Shown: positions 50,116 to 60,868, counted from the stretch's first letter. The stretch: 64,000 nucleotides of DNA from Pseudonocardia sp. HH130629-09 (GCF_001294645.1 NZ_CP011868.1:248001-312000); one strand, 5' to 3'. Notes: generated by a model not told the origin, from the letters alone. Program-made: numbers and translations.

Positions 50116-51336
50116 GTGTCACCCACGACCGACCACGCTCCCGGCCCGGGACCCGGACGCACGTACGGGCCCGGCCACGGTCGCGTCCCCGGCGCACCGG
50201 CGGCCGAGGCGGTGGTCGACCTCGACGCCGTCCGGCACAACACCCGGTACCTGTCCGGTCTCGCCTCGGGCGCCGAGACGATGGTCGTGGTCAAGGCCGA
50301 CGGCTACGGTCACGGCGCCGCCGCCGTCGCCCGGGCGGCGCTCTCGGCAGGGGCGACCCGGCTCGGCGTCGCCACCCTGGACGAGGCGCTCGCGCTGCGT
50401 GCCGAGGGCGTCGACGCGCCGCTGCTGTCCTGGCTGCACCTGCCCGACGAGAACTTCGCCGCCGCCGTCGCCGCCGGGGTGGAGCTGTCGGTGTCCGGCC
50501 GCGAGCACCTCGCCGCGGTGCTGGCCGGTGCCCGCGCCGCCGGCCGCAGGGTCCGGCTGCACCTCAAGGCCGACACCGGGCTGTCGCGGGGCGGCTGCCC
50601 GCCCGGCGAGTGGCCCGCCCTGCTCGACGCCGTCGCGGACGGGGTCGCCGACGGCACCTGCGAGGTCGCGGCCGTCTGGTCGCACCTCGCCGCCGCCGAC
50701 GAGCCGGGCCAGCCCGCCGTCGACAGCCAGGCCGCGCGGCTGCACGCCGCCGCCGCGCTCGCCCGGGACCGCGGGTTCGCACCGCAGATGCACCTGTGCA
50801 ACTCCGCAGGCCTGATGACCCGCCCCGACCTGCACCTCGACGTCGTCCGGCCGGGGGTAGCCGTCTACGGCCTCGACCCGATCGCCGACCCCGCCGACAG
50901 CCCGCTGCGCCCGGCGATGACGCTGCGCGGCCGGGTCGCGCTCACCAAGACCGTCGAGCCGGGCGAGGGCGTGTCCTACGGCCACGAGTGGGTCGCCCGC
51001 GAGCCCCGCACGCTGGCGCTGGTGCCGCTGGGCTACGCCGACGGCGTCCCGCGCCGCCTCAACGATGACGGCCGGATGCGCGTGCGCATCGGCGGCACCG
51101 TCCGGCCGGTCGCCGGGCGGGTCTGCATGGACCAGTTCGTCGTCGACTGCGGCCGGCCGGGGACGCTGCCGGTCGCGATCGGCGACCCGGTGGAGCTGTT
51201 CGGCACCGGCACCGAGGGCGGCCCGACCGCCCGCGAGTGGGCCGACGAGCTGGGCACCATCCACTACGAGATCGTCACGGGCGTCCGGGGGCGGGTCCGC
51301 CGCACGGTGACCGACGGGCGCGGGGGAGTCGCATGA
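50116..51336 (+). CDS. alr: Alanine racemase
   Basis: PLP enzyme making D-alanine for peptidoglycan. The PLP Lys is in VVVKADGYGHGA (near residue 61); the catalytic Tyr lies in GVSYGHEW. GTG 50116 gives 406 residues, with a Pro/Gly-rich N-terminal extension of about 33 residues before AEAVVDLDAVRHN. Its stop overlaps the next ATG by four bases. It heads the alr-hydrolase-tsaE run known from many actinobacteria. Confidence 0.94.
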   Translation: MSPTTDHAPGPGPGRTYGPGHGRVPGAPAAEAVVDLDAVRHNTRYLSGLASGAETMVVVKADGYGHGAAAVARAALSAGATRLGVATLDEALALRAEGVDAPLLSWLHLPDENFAAAVAAGVELSVSGREHLAAVLAGARAAGRRVRLHLKADTGLSRGGCPPGEWPALLDAVADGVADGTCEVAAVWSHLAAADEPGQPAVDSQAARLHAAAALARDRGFAPQMHLCNSAGLMTRPDLHLDVVRPGVAVYGLDPIADPADSPLRPAMTLRGRVALTKTVEPGEGVSYGHEWVAREPRTLALVPLGYADGVPRRLNDDGRMRVRIGGTVRPVAGRVCMDQFVVDCGRPGTLPVAIGDPVELFGTGTEGGPTAREWADELGTIHYEIVTGVRGRVRRTVTDGRGGVA

Positions 51337-52586
51337 GCCGCAGGGGATGGACCGTCGCCGGGATCGCCGGCGGTGTGGTCGGCGCGGCGGGGGCCGCGGC
51401 CGGGGTCGGCGTCGCCGCGCAGCGACGCAAGATCGCCGCCACCCGCCGCAGCCTGGCCACCGAGATGTCCGCGCACGCCGAGACGCCGCCGGGCACCGTC
51501 GGCGAGGAGATGTCGGTGATGGCCGACGACGGCATCCGCATCGCCTGCGAGGTGGTCGCGCCGGCCGACGGCTCGGAGCCCGCGCTGACCGTCGTGCTCG
51601 TGCACGGGTTCGCCCTCGACCGGCGCACCTGGCAGGAGCAGCGGCCGCACCTGGCCGGGCTGACCGGCCCGTCGGTGCGGATGGTGCTCTACGACCAGCG
51701 CAGCCACGGCCGCTCCGAGCGGGCGCCCGCGGACTCCTGCACGATCGACCAGCTCGGCCGCGACGTCGACGCGGTGATCCGCTCGCTGGCCCCCGAGGGG
51801 CCGCTGGTGCTGGTGTCGCACTCGATGGGCGGCATGACCGTGATGGCGCTGGCCGAGCAGCACCCGGAGCTGTTCCACGAGCGCGTCGCCGGGGTGGCGC
51901 TGGTGTCGACCTCGGCGGGTGAGATGGCGTCCTCGGGGCTGCCGGGGACGTTCCTGTCCCGGCGCAACCCGATCATCCGGACCCTCGGTGGGCTCGCCGC
52001 ATGGCAGCCCGGCCTGGTCGAGACGGGCCGGCGCGCGCTGGGCGACATCATCTGGATGTTCACCAAGCGCTTCGCCTACGGCGACCGCCAGGTCGACCCG
52101 CGGATGGTCGACCTCGTCGACACGATGATCGACTCGAACGCCGTCGGCGCGCTCACCGACTTCGTCGACACCCTCGGCACCCACGACCGGCTCGCGGCGC
52201 TGCCCGGCCTGTCCGGCTGCGAGGTGCTCGTCCTGGCGGGCGACGGCGACCGGATCATCCCGTGGCGGCACAGTGAGGTCATCGCCGAGGCGCTCCCGAC
52301 CGCACGGCTGGTGCGACTGCCCGGGGTCGGGCACATGCCGATGCTGGAGCAGCCCGAGGTCGTCGACGCCGAGCTGGACGGGCTGATCGCCCGCACCACC
52401 GAGCGCACCGCGGGCGGCGAACTGCGGGCCAAGCGGCCGCCGCAGGTCACCGGCGCGACCGAGGACGACCAGGCCGCGGCGGGCGGCGGCGCCCTGCAGG
52501 GGCTGCTGCGCAGCGCGGGCCGGGTCCGCCGGGGCAGCCACGTCCCGGCCAGGGCCGGGCGGTCCCGGAAGAAGGAGCGGCCGTGA
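51333..52586 (+). CDS. Alpha/beta hydrolase with N-terminal membrane anchor
   Basis: A 417-residue protein. A hydrophobic helix (about 8-28, IAGGVVGAAGAAAGVGVAA) may anchor it in the membrane. The alpha/beta hydrolase domain follows: oxyanion HGFALDRRTW, nucleophile Ser in SHSMGGMT, acid in AGDGDRIIP and His in GVGHMPMLE. The basic C-terminal 60 residues are low complexity. It is coupled to both alr and tsaE by four-base overlaps. The substrate is unknown. Confidence 0.88.
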   Translation: MSRRGWTVAGIAGGVVGAAGAAAGVGVAAQRRKIAATRRSLATEMSAHAETPPGTVGEEMSVMADDGIRIACEVVAPADGSEPALTVVLVHGFALDRRTWQEQRPHLAGLTGPSVRMVLYDQRSHGRSERAPADSCTIDQLGRDVDAVIRSLAPEGPLVLVSHSMGGMTVMALAEQHPELFHERVAGVALVSTSAGEMASSGLPGTFLSRRNPIIRTLGGLAAWQPGLVETGRRALGDIIWMFTKRFAYGDRQVDPRMVDLVDTMIDSNAVGALTDFVDTLGTHDRLAALPGLSGCEVLVLAGDGDRIIPWRHSEVIAEALPTARLVRLPGVGHMPMLEQPEVVDAELDGLIARTTERTAGGELRAKRPPQVTGATEDDQAAAGGGALQGLLRSAGRVRRGSHVPARAGRSRKKERP

Positions 52587-53059
52587 TCCCCGCTCCCGGC
52601 GGGGACGCCGTCGTCGCGGAGCTGCCGACCGTCGCCGACACCGAGTCCTTCGGCGAGACGGTCGGCCGCGAGCTGGTCGCCGGTGACGTGGTGCTCCTGG
52701 CCGGTCCGCTCGGTGCGGGCAAGACCGCCCTGGTCCGCGGCCTGGCCCGCGGGCTCGGGGTGACCGGCACGGTGGCCTCGCCGACGTTCGTGATCGCCCG
52801 TGAGCACCCCTCCGCGGGCGACGGCCCGGCGCTGGTGCACGTCGACGCCTACCGGCTGGGCGGTCCCGACGGGGATGTGGACGTGGCGGCCGAGCTGGAC
52901 GACCTCGACCTCGACACCGAGCTGGACCGGGCGGTCGTGGCCGTCGAGTGGGGGGTCGGGGTGGCGGAGCGGCTCGCCGGGTCCGCGGTGACGATCGCCC
53001 TGGAGCGCCGCGACGACGACACCCGGGTCGCGACGCTGTGCCGCACCGCGCGTCCGTAG
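52583..53059 (+). CDS. tsaE: tRNA threonylcarbamoyladenosine biosynthesis ATPase TsaE
   Basis: TsaE is the ATPase that resets the TsaB-TsaD complex in t6A37 synthesis. The Walker A motif GPLGAGKT is at about residues 39-46; TVASPTFVI and HVDAYRL follow. The 158-residue length is normal. The GTG start at 52583 overlaps the preceding stop by four bases. tsaB lies 10 bases downstream. Confidence 0.94.
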   Translation: MIPAPGGDAVVAELPTVADTESFGETVGRELVAGDVVLLAGPLGAGKTALVRGLARGLGVTGTVASPTFVIAREHPSAGDGPALVHVDAYRLGGPDGDVDVAAELDDLDLDTELDRAVVAVEWGVGVAERLAGSAVTIALERRDDDTRVATLCRTARP

Positions 53060-53062
53060 GCT
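53057..53062 (+). promoter_or_regulatory. -10-like hexamer of leaderless tsaB
   Basis: TAGGCT, containing the last two bases of the tsaE stop region, ends exactly 7 bases before GTG 53070. Confidence 0.4.
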
Positions 53063-53069
53063 CGCGGGC

Positions 53070-53759
53070 GTGCTGGTACTGGCCCTCGACACCGCGACGA
53101 CCGTCGTCACCGCCGGTCTCGTCGACCTCCGCCCCGACGGCGCGCCCGTGACCGTCGCCGCCCGCGCGCACGACGGCCGCCGGCACGGCGAGCTGCTGAT
53201 GCCCGCGGTCCGCGCGCTGTGCGCCGAGGCGGGCCACGCGCTCGCCGAGGTCGGGGCCGTGGTCGTCGGCGCCGGCCCGGGCCCGTTCACCGGGCTGCGG
53301 GTCGGGATCGCCTCGGCCGCCGCGCTCGGCCACGCCCTCGACGTGCCGGTGCACGGTGTCGTCACCCACGACGCGCTCGCGTGGGGGGTGCACACCGGCG
53401 GGAACCTCCTGGTCGTCACCGACGCCCGGCGCAGGGAGGTCTACTGGGCGGCCTACGACGCCGCCGACCCCGCCGACGCCCACTCGGTCCGCAGGCTGAC
53501 CGGACCGGGCGTCGAGGCCCCGGAGGCGCTGGCCGCGCGCCTGGACGAGCTGGCGATCGGCACCGTGGTCGGCGATCCGGCGTTCGCCGACCGGCTCGGC
53601 CGCGACATCGGCGGCCCCGGCGCCCCGACCGTCGAGGGGCTGGTCGGCGTCGCCGCGGCGGACCTGCTCGCCGGCCGGGCCCCCGCCCCGGTCGAGCCCC
53701 TCTACCTGCGCCGCCCGGACGCCGTCGAACCGACCGGGCGCAAGCGCGTCACCGCATGA
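53070..53759 (+). CDS. tsaB: tRNA threonylcarbamoyladenosine biosynthesis protein TsaB
   Basis: Non-catalytic ASKHA-fold partner of TsaD. The 229-residue protein begins VLALDTATTVVTAGL, with VVGAGPGPFTGLRVGIA typical of the family. It overlaps rimI by four bases. TsaB needs TsaD to work, but tsaD is not in its usual place after rimI. Confidence 0.94.
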   Translation: MLVLALDTATTVVTAGLVDLRPDGAPVTVAARAHDGRRHGELLMPAVRALCAEAGHALAEVGAVVVGAGPGPFTGLRVGIASAAALGHALDVPVHGVVTHDALAWGVHTGGNLLVVTDARRREVYWAAYDAADPADAHSVRRLTGPGVEAPEALAARLDELAIGTVVGDPAFADRLGRDIGGPGAPTVEGLVGVAAADLLAGRAPAPVEPLYLRRPDAVEPTGRKRVTA

Positions 53760-54247
53760 ACGCCACCGTCGCGCTGGGCCCGCTGTACCGGTCCGATGCC
53801 CGGCGCTGCGCGGAGCTGGAGCAGATCCTGTTCCCCGGGGACGACCCGTGGAGCGCGCAGGCCTTCCGCGACGCCGTGACCTCCGGGCAGCTCTACCTCG
53901 CGGCCCGGGCCGGGGACGAGCTGGTCGGCTACGCCGGGCTCGCCGTCGTCGCCGGGCCGCCGATGGCCGAGGCGGAGGTGCACACCATCGGTGTCGAGCC
54001 GGCCTGGCAGGGCCACGGGATCGGCCGCGCCCTGCTGAACGGGCTGCTCGTCGTCGCCGACGAGCTGGCGGCCACGGTGTTCCTGGAGGTCCGCACCGAC
54101 AACGAGCCGGCCCGGGCCCTCTACGAGAGCGCCGGGTTCACCGTCGTCGGGGTGCGCAAGCGCTACTACCGGCCGTCGATGGCCGACGCCTACACGATGC
54201 GCCGCGACCGCGTGCGCACGCCCGCTCAGGACGTCGCGGACAGGTAG
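53756..54247 (+). CDS. rimI: Ribosomal protein S18 alanine N-acetyltransferase
   Basis: GNAT-family acetyltransferase. The acetyl-CoA loop VEPAWQGHGIGRALL is near residue 80, and LEVRTDNEPARALYESAGF is characteristic of RimI. ATG 53756 overlaps the tsaB stop. Its last 22 bases overlap the convergent aldo/keto reductase gene. Confidence 0.92.
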   Translation: MNATVALGPLYRSDARRCAELEQILFPGDDPWSAQAFRDAVTSGQLYLAARAGDELVGYAGLAVVAGPPMAEAEVHTIGVEPAWQGHGIGRALLNGLLVVADELAATVFLEVRTDNEPARALYESAGFTVVGVRKRYYRPSMADAYTMRRDRVRTPAQDVADR

Positions 54248-55137
54248 GACAGCAGGCGCAGCTCGTCCTCGGTCAGCTCCAGGGTGAGCATCGGCAGCAG
54301 CTGCTCCAGCTGCTCGGGATTCCGCGCGCTCGCGATCGGCGCGGTCACCGCGGGCTGTGCGGCCAGCCAGGTCAGCGCGATCGCCGGGACCGGCACGCCG
54401 TAGCCGGCGGAGATCTCGTCGAGCCCGGCCAGCACGGCGCGGCCGCGGGAGTCCAGGTACGCCGCCGCGCCCTCGGCCCGCGGGCCCTCCGGCGCGGGGG
54501 AGTCCGGCCGGTACTTGCCGGTGAGAAAGCCCTTGGCCAGCCCGAAGTAGGGGTGGACGGCCAGCTTCTCCGACTCGGCGAGCGGGGCCAGGCCCGCCTC
54601 GAAGTCGTTGCGCTCCATGAGGTTGTAGTGCGGCTGGATGGCGCTGAACGCGGTCAGCCCGTCGCGCGCGGCGATCTCCAGCGCCGACCGCAGCCGCTCC
54701 GGGCTGAAGTTCGACGCACCGATCTCGCGGACCAGCCCCTCGCGGACCAGCGCGTCGAACGCGTCGAAGGTCTCCTCCTGCGCGGTCGCCTCGTCGTCGC
54801 GGTGGGCGTAGTACAGGTCGATCCGGTCGGTGCCCAGGCGGCGCAGCGATTCCCGCGCCGCCACCGCGATGTTCTCCGCCGACAGACCCTCGCGGCCGGG
54901 CAGCGCGCCGACCTTCGTCGCGAGGTGCAGCGCGTCGCGGTTGCCGCGGGCCGCCATCCACTCGCCGAGGATCGTCTCGGACTCGCCGCCGGAGTTCCCC
55001 GGTGCGCGCCACGTGTAGGAGTCCGCGGTGTCGATCATCCGTCCGCCGGCGGCGACGAAGGCGTCGAGGACGGCGAAGGAGGTCTCCCTGTCCGCCGTCC
55101 AGCCGAACACGTTCGCGCCGAGAACCAGGTCAGCCAC
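54226..55137 (-). CDS. Aldo/keto reductase
   Basis: A 303-residue NADPH-dependent (beta/alpha)8 oxidoreductase. Catalytic residues are visible: Asp and Tyr in DTADSYTWR, Lys in LATKVG and His in YYAHRDD (His in the position of the usual LHRxD). IGASNFSPERL and the NADP-binding PIASARNPEQL near the C-terminus fit the AKR family. The substrate is unknown. It lies where tsaD is normally found, on the opposite strand, with phoD next to it. Confidence 0.9.
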   Translation of the reverse strand: MADLVLGANVFGWTADRETSFAVLDAFVAAGGRMIDTADSYTWRAPGNSGGESETILGEWMAARGNRDALHLATKVGALPGREGLSAENIAVAARESLRRLGTDRIDLYYAHRDDEATAQEETFDAFDALVREGLVREIGASNFSPERLRSALEIAARDGLTAFSAIQPHYNLMERNDFEAGLAPLAESEKLAVHPYFGLAKGFLTGKYRPDSPAPEGPRAEGAAAYLDSRGRAVLAGLDEISAGYGVPVPAIALTWLAAQPAVTAPIASARNPEQLEQLLPMLTLELTEDELRLLSYLSATS

Positions 55138-55154
55138 GTCGCCGAACCTACTCC

Positions 55155-56747
55155 TCAGGCGGGCCGCAGGCCGGGCCGCCGGTCCTCGGTCACGAACCGT
55201 CCGCGCGTCTGCACCGGGGCGCCCGGCTGCTTCACGAACGGCACCACCTTGAACTCGGCCTCCATCCGGTCCGCGGTGAACCGGGTGCTGACGTAGCCGC
55301 GGCGGTTGTTGTGGAACCGGATGTGCGGGTTCTCGGCGAGGACGGTGTCGGAACCGTTCTGCTTCTCCGAGCCGTCACCGCCCGAGGTGATCGAGCTGGA
55401 CACCAGCTCGGTGCCGACCACCGGCGAGGCGGGGTCGTCGAAGCGACGCTTGACGTCGGCGCCCCAGTGCGCGTGCACGTCACCGGTGAGCACCACGAGG
55501 TTGCGGGCCCGGCCGCGCTGTGTGGCCGCGACCCAGGAGTCGACGACGCGGTCGCGCGAGCCGGGGTAGCCGTCCCACGCGTCCGGGTTGAAGCCGCGCC
55601 CGGCGCCCGGGGTGTAGTCGACCTGGGAGAAGAACACCTGCTGGCCGAGCACGTCCCAGCGGGCGCGGGAGCGGGTGAAGCCGTCGGCGATCCAGTGCTC
55701 CTGCGCCGAGCCGGGCAGCGAGCGGGCCGGCTCGGTCCGCTCCGCGCAGTCACTGCGGAAGGTGTCGCCGCAGGGCTGGTCGCCGCGGTACTGACGGGTG
55801 TCGAGCATGTGGAAGGTGACCAGCCCGCCGTAGCCGACGCGCCGGTACAGCCGCATGGCCGCGCCGCGGGGGCGCTGGGCGGCGCGCAGCGGCATGTTCT
55901 CCCAGTACGCGCGGAACGCGGCGGCCTTGCGGGCGGTGAAGTCGCCGGGCGGGTCGATCGGCAGCTCCCGGACGTCGCCGGCCCAGTTGTTCTCGACCTC
56001 GTGGTCGTCGAACACGACCAGCCAGGGCGCGGCCGCGTGGGCGGCCTGCAGGTCGGCGTCGGCGTGGTACTGGGCCAGGCGCTGCCGGTAGCCGGCCAGC
56101 GTCGTCGTCTCCGGGCCGGCGTGGTCGCGCACGTTCCCGCCGGGCGCGACGTAGTCCTTCGCCGGGTACTCGTAGATGTAGTCGCCCAGGTGCAGCAGGA
56201 CGTCCGGGCGCTCCTCGGCCATCCGCCGGTACGCGGTGAACCAGCCGTGCTCGAACTGGGAGCAGGAGGTGAAGGCCATGTGCACCGGCGTCATCGACGC
56301 CGGCGGGGGTGCGGTGCGGGTGCGGCCCGCGTCGGAGACGGTGCGGCCCACGCGGAAGCGGTAGTGGTAGTCGCGGCCCGGGCGCAGGCCCGGCACCTCG
56401 ACGTGCAGGCTGTGGCCCGCCTCCGGCCCGGTGCGGACCCGGCCGCGACGCACGACGCGGGTGAAGCGCTCGTCGTCGGCGATCTCCCACTCGACGTCGG
56501 TGGCGCGGTTCCCGACACCGCCCAGGCCGTCGTCGGCGAGGGGGTCGGTGGCGAGCCGGGTCCACAGCACGACCGAGGTCGCGTCGGGTTCCCCGGAGGC
56601 GACGCCGAGACCGAACGGGTCGCCGGGCGGCCGGGCCGGGGCGGGCCCGGGCGCCGCGGCTGCGGGACCGGGCAGCAGGGGTGCGGCGGCGGTGACGGCG
56701 GCGGCGGTGAGTCCGGCGCGCAGCAGCGAACGGCGGGAGGTGACCAC
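55155..56747 (-). CDS. PhoD-like alkaline phosphatase/phosphodiesterase, Tat-exported
   Basis: A 530-residue secreted metallophosphoesterase. The N-terminus has a twin-arginine signal (SRRSLLRAG, then a hydrophobic Ala-rich stretch to about residue 35). The PhoD_N domain (GVASGEPDATSVVLWTRL) precedes the catalytic domain with FTSCSQFE, HLGDYIYEY, FDDHEVENNW and LTGDVHAHW metal-binding motifs. GTG 56747 is chosen because it places the Tat motif at the start; the open frame continues upstream. A possible role is phosphate scavenging from phosphodiesters outside the cell. Confidence 0.9.
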   Translation of the reverse strand: MVTSRRSLLRAGLTAAAVTAAAPLLPGPAAAAPGPAPARPPGDPFGLGVASGEPDATSVVLWTRLATDPLADDGLGGVGNRATDVEWEIADDERFTRVVRRGRVRTGPEAGHSLHVEVPGLRPGRDYHYRFRVGRTVSDAGRTRTAPPPASMTPVHMAFTSCSQFEHGWFTAYRRMAEERPDVLLHLGDYIYEYPAKDYVAPGGNVRDHAGPETTTLAGYRQRLAQYHADADLQAAHAAAPWLVVFDDHEVENNWAGDVRELPIDPPGDFTARKAAAFRAYWENMPLRAAQRPRGAAMRLYRRVGYGGLVTFHMLDTRQYRGDQPCGDTFRSDCAERTEPARSLPGSAQEHWIADGFTRSRARWDVLGQQVFFSQVDYTPGAGRGFNPDAWDGYPGSRDRVVDSWVAATQRGRARNLVVLTGDVHAHWGADVKRRFDDPASPVVGTELVSSSITSGGDGSEKQNGSDTVLAENPHIRFHNNRRGYVSTRFTADRMEAEFKVVPFVKQPGAPVQTRGRFVTEDRRPGLRPA

Positions 56748-56873
56748 GATGTGCAGTGCAACGTTCCCGATCGAGTGACACCCGGCGGCCCGGCGACGAG
56801 GACGTGAACAACGGGCGACGACCGGGAGCTCCGGACACTCCCGAACGGTGCGGTTGAGCCCCCGCTCGGCTTC

Positions 56874-56898
56874 TGGCACTCTCATGGATAGAGTGCCA
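56874..56898. promoter_or_regulatory. CIRCE operator (HrcA binding site)
   Basis: TGGCACTC-N9-GAGTGCCA is a perfect 8-bp inverted repeat with the 9-base spacer of CIRCE (consensus TTAGCACTC-N9-GAGTGCTAA). It lies 128 bases before groES, so HrcA repression of groESL under normal temperature is expected. Confidence 0.9.
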
Positions 56899-57026
56899 AT
56901 GCGCGCGGCGGACGACCTCCGCCCCGACACCCGCGACGGCGGGGCGGGAGTCGTCACGTGCGCGCTGCTGACACCGCTAGAGAGCCCGTGACACCGGATT
57001 CACCCCAGGAAGGGGAGGTCATCGTC

Positions 57027-57317
57027 GTGGCGAACATCAAGCCGCTCGAGGACAAGCTCGTCGTCCAGGCCAGCGAGGCGGAGACCACCACCGCCTCCGG
57101 CATCGTCATCCCGGACACCGCCAAGGAGAAGCCCCAGGAGGGCAAGGTCCTGGCCGTCGGCCCGGGCCGCGTGGACGACAACGGCAACCGCGTCCCGCTC
57201 GACGTGGCCGTCGGCGACGTCGTCATCTACTCGAAGTACGGCGGCACCGAGGTCAAGTACAACGGCGAGGAGTACCTGATCCTCTCCGCGCGCGACGTGC
57301 TGGCCGTCGTCAACTGA
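57027..57317 (+). CDS. groES: Co-chaperonin GroES
   Basis: The lid of the GroEL chamber. GTG 57027 gives 96 residues starting [23 protein letters not shown] at 57010-57018 is 8 bases upstream. The mobile loop ([11 protein letters not shown]) and the [16 protein letters not shown] end are normal. CIRCE lies upstream. A hairpin separates it from groEL. Confidence 0.97.
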   Translation: MANIKPLEDKLVVQASEAETTTASGIVIPDTAKEKPQEGKVLAVGPGRVDDNGNRVPLDVAVGDVVIYSKYGGTEVKYNGEEYLILSARDVLAVVN

Positions 57318-57337
57318 CGCGAGCCATCGCCTGACGT

Positions 57338-57382
57338 ACCGCCCCGGGTGGTCCACCCCACGGTGGTCCGCACCGGGGCGGT
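57338..57382 (+). terminator. Hairpin between groES and groEL
   Basis: ACCGCCCCGG (57338-57347) pairs with CCGGGGCGGT (57373-57382); GTGG and CCAC segments inside can add a second stem. It is followed by CGCGTTTCTC. It may attenuate groEL relative to groES or be a processing site. Confidence 0.55.
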
Positions 57383-57425
57383 CGCGTTTCTCCCCCGAGA
57401 ACCAGAGCGAAACTCCGAGAGGTAG

Positions 57426-59076
<1,651 letters not shown>

Positions 59077-59091
59077 ACCCCGAGCACGACG

Positions 59092-59121
59092 ACGGCGGGC
59101 GACCCGAGGGTCGCCCGCCGT
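59092..59121. terminator. Terminator between convergent groEL and whiB
   Basis: A perfect 13-bp stem (59092-59104 with 59109-59121) with a CGAG loop is followed by T-rich TTGTGCGTTG on the + strand. It probably serves both converging genes. Confidence 0.75.
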
Positions 59122-59190
59122 TGTGCGTTGCGGGGCAGGAAGTGGATGTGCCGTCCGTCGGGAGATGGGAGCCCCCGTCGGTCGGGGCTC

Positions 59191-59532
59191 TCAGGCGGTG
59201 TGGACGGGAACGTCCACCGACTGGACGGCCGCCTCGGCGGCGACCTTGAGCGTGCGGCGCGGACCGCGGATGATCGCGTCCCGCTCGGACTCCGACAGGC
59301 CGCCCCAGATGCCGTAGGGCTCGTGCACCTTGAGTGCGTGCTCGCGGCACTGCTGCACCACGGGGCATTCGGAGCAGACCTGCTTCGCTCGGGTCTCGCG
59401 ACGGGCCCTGGCGGGACCGCGCTCACCCTCGGGATGGAAGAAGAACGCGCTGTCCATCCCCCGGCAGGCTCCCTCCATCTGCCAGTCGTAGATGTCGGCG
59501 ACCGGGCCGGGAAGCCTCCGGATGTCCGCCAT
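59191..59532 (-). CDS. WhiB-family iron-sulfur regulator, WhiB3/WhiD-like
   Basis: A 113-residue Wbl protein. Four Cys (23, 53, 56, 62) form the CxxC...C cluster-binding set, followed by GIWGG and a basic end. The N-terminus MADIRRLPGPVADIYDWQ and GACRGMDS...FFHPEGERG align with mycobacterial WhiB3 (WhiD in Streptomyces). ATG 59532 has AGGTGA 8 bases upstream and matches the WhiB3 start; GTG 59541 is an alternative. Its position beside groEL1 is conserved (Rv3416). Wbl proteins sense redox/NO and bind sigma-A. Confidence 0.92.
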   Translation of the reverse strand: MADIRRLPGPVADIYDWQMEGACRGMDSAFFFHPEGERGPARARRETRAKQVCSECPVVQQCREHALKVHEPYGIWGGLSESERDAIIRGPRRTLKVAAEAAVQSVDVPVHTA

Positions 59533-59616
59533 GTTCGTCACCTGCCTTCGCTATCGAACCTGACGACGCTCAGATTCCCTGGCCACGGCGGCCGCAAACC
59601 TGATTCGAGGTGAACG

Positions 59617-60666
59617 ATGGTGCACGTCCGACAGGGTGGTGCAGGCCGAGCGCCGTCGGCCGGGATCCGGGCCCTGCTCACCGGGGCGGCGACGGGCCGG
59701 GAGGTGGCCGGGGCGGCGCTCCCGGACGGGGCACCGGAGCTGCGGTGGGCGGCCGCGGTCGCCCGGGGCGGCTCCGGGCACTACGCGGCCGCGGCCGCGC
59801 TGCTCGACGGGGTGCGCCGTGACCCGGTGGCCGGGGTGGTGCCGCGGGCACACGCGACCGTCACCCGGGCCTCCCACCTGCGGCAGCTCGGCGGGCACCG
59901 AGCCGCGGCCGCGCTCGACGGCGCCGCGCTGCGACTGGTGCTGCCGGACGCGGGGGCTCCGCGCGACCCCGGGCCGTGGGGCCTCGACCGCGCCGCTGCC
60001 GTCGCCGACGCGCTGACCGGTCTCGCCGCCGACGCGCTCGGTCGTCTCGACGTCGCGACCGCCGCCGCGCTGCTGCGCCGGGCCGGACCGTGGTGCGGCC
60101 CGCAGGGGCACCGCACCCGGGCCCGGTACGGATGGGTGCGGGCGGAGACCGCGCTGGTCGCGGGGGACCCGACCGCGGCGCTCGCCGCCGCCGACGAGGC
60201 ACTGGCCGGGGCGCTGGCGCTCGGGTCCGCACGGCACGTGCTCAAGAGCCGTCTGGTCCGGGCGGTCGCCGCCGGGGTGGCGGGGCGGGACAGGGCGGGC
60301 GTCGTCGCGGCGCTGGACGCGGTGGCCGCGGACGCGCTCGCACACGGGTTGCTCCCGCTGCACCGCCCCGCGCTGCTCGCCCGGGCCGACCTCGCGGGGC
60401 CAGGGCCGGACGGGGCATCGGAGCCGGCCGGGGTTGGCCCGGATGCCGTACCCGTCGGGCCGCACCGCGGGCGGGCGGGGGCCGATTGGGCGACGCCGGA
60501 CGCCGGTTCCGGACCGGTCGCCGCAGCGCGACACGCCGGAGCGTCACCAGTCGATACGCGCAGTCGCCGAGCGGATGCGGAGGGTCGCCGACATGCGGTG
60601 TTGCACACGGTGAGCGTCCTCTATACGCGAAGTGACCGTAGCGGGCGGGACCTGCTGCGGGAGTAG
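59617..60666 (+). CDS. Hypothetical TPR-like helical repeat protein
   Basis: A 349-residue Ala/Arg/Leu-rich protein built of helical pairs (for example HYAAAAALLDGVRRDP, VATAAALLRRAG, PTAALAAADEALAGA) resembling degenerate TPR repeats. It lies next to whiB3 as does Rv3415c in M. tuberculosis, but I cannot assign a function. ATG 59617 has GAGGTGAACG upstream. The C-terminal 110 residues are low-complexity and may be disordered. Confidence 0.7.
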   Translation: MVHVRQGGAGRAPSAGIRALLTGAATGREVAGAALPDGAPELRWAAAVARGGSGHYAAAAALLDGVRRDPVAGVVPRAHATVTRASHLRQLGGHRAAAALDGAALRLVLPDAGAPRDPGPWGLDRAAAVADALTGLAADALGRLDVATAAALLRRAGPWCGPQGHRTRARYGWVRAETALVAGDPTAALAAADEALAGALALGSARHVLKSRLVRAVAAGVAGRDRAGVVAALDAVAADALAHGLLPLHRPALLARADLAGPGPDGASEPAGVGPDAVPVGPHRGRAGADWATPDAGSGPVAAARHAGASPVDTRSRRADAEGRRHAVLHTVSVLYTRSDRSGRDLLRE

Positions 60667-60805
60667 TGCCCGAACTCCGGCCCGGACGATGTACCGTATG
60701 GACTACTCCATTCGGCGACGCTTCACCCACATGACGCTGAGGCACGTGGATCAGCGCGCCGAACGGAGGGCACAGAATCGCCCCGACCGTGTCAAGGTGA
60801 GAGTG

Positions 60806-60838
60806 TCACCCGCCGATTCGGAGGGTGAAGAATCACCC
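60806..60838 (+). promoter_or_regulatory. Repeated TCACCC/GGGTGA inverted repeats before bldM-like gene
   Basis: GGGTGA-AGAA-TCACCC (60823-60838) is a perfect inverted repeat, and another TCACCC lies at 60806-60811, able to pair alternatively. It ends 30 bases before the start codon. The rest of the 202-base gap shows no gene. Confidence 0.35.
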
Positions 60839-60868
60839 GGCTGCAGGAAGCTGCAGGAAGGAATCGTC

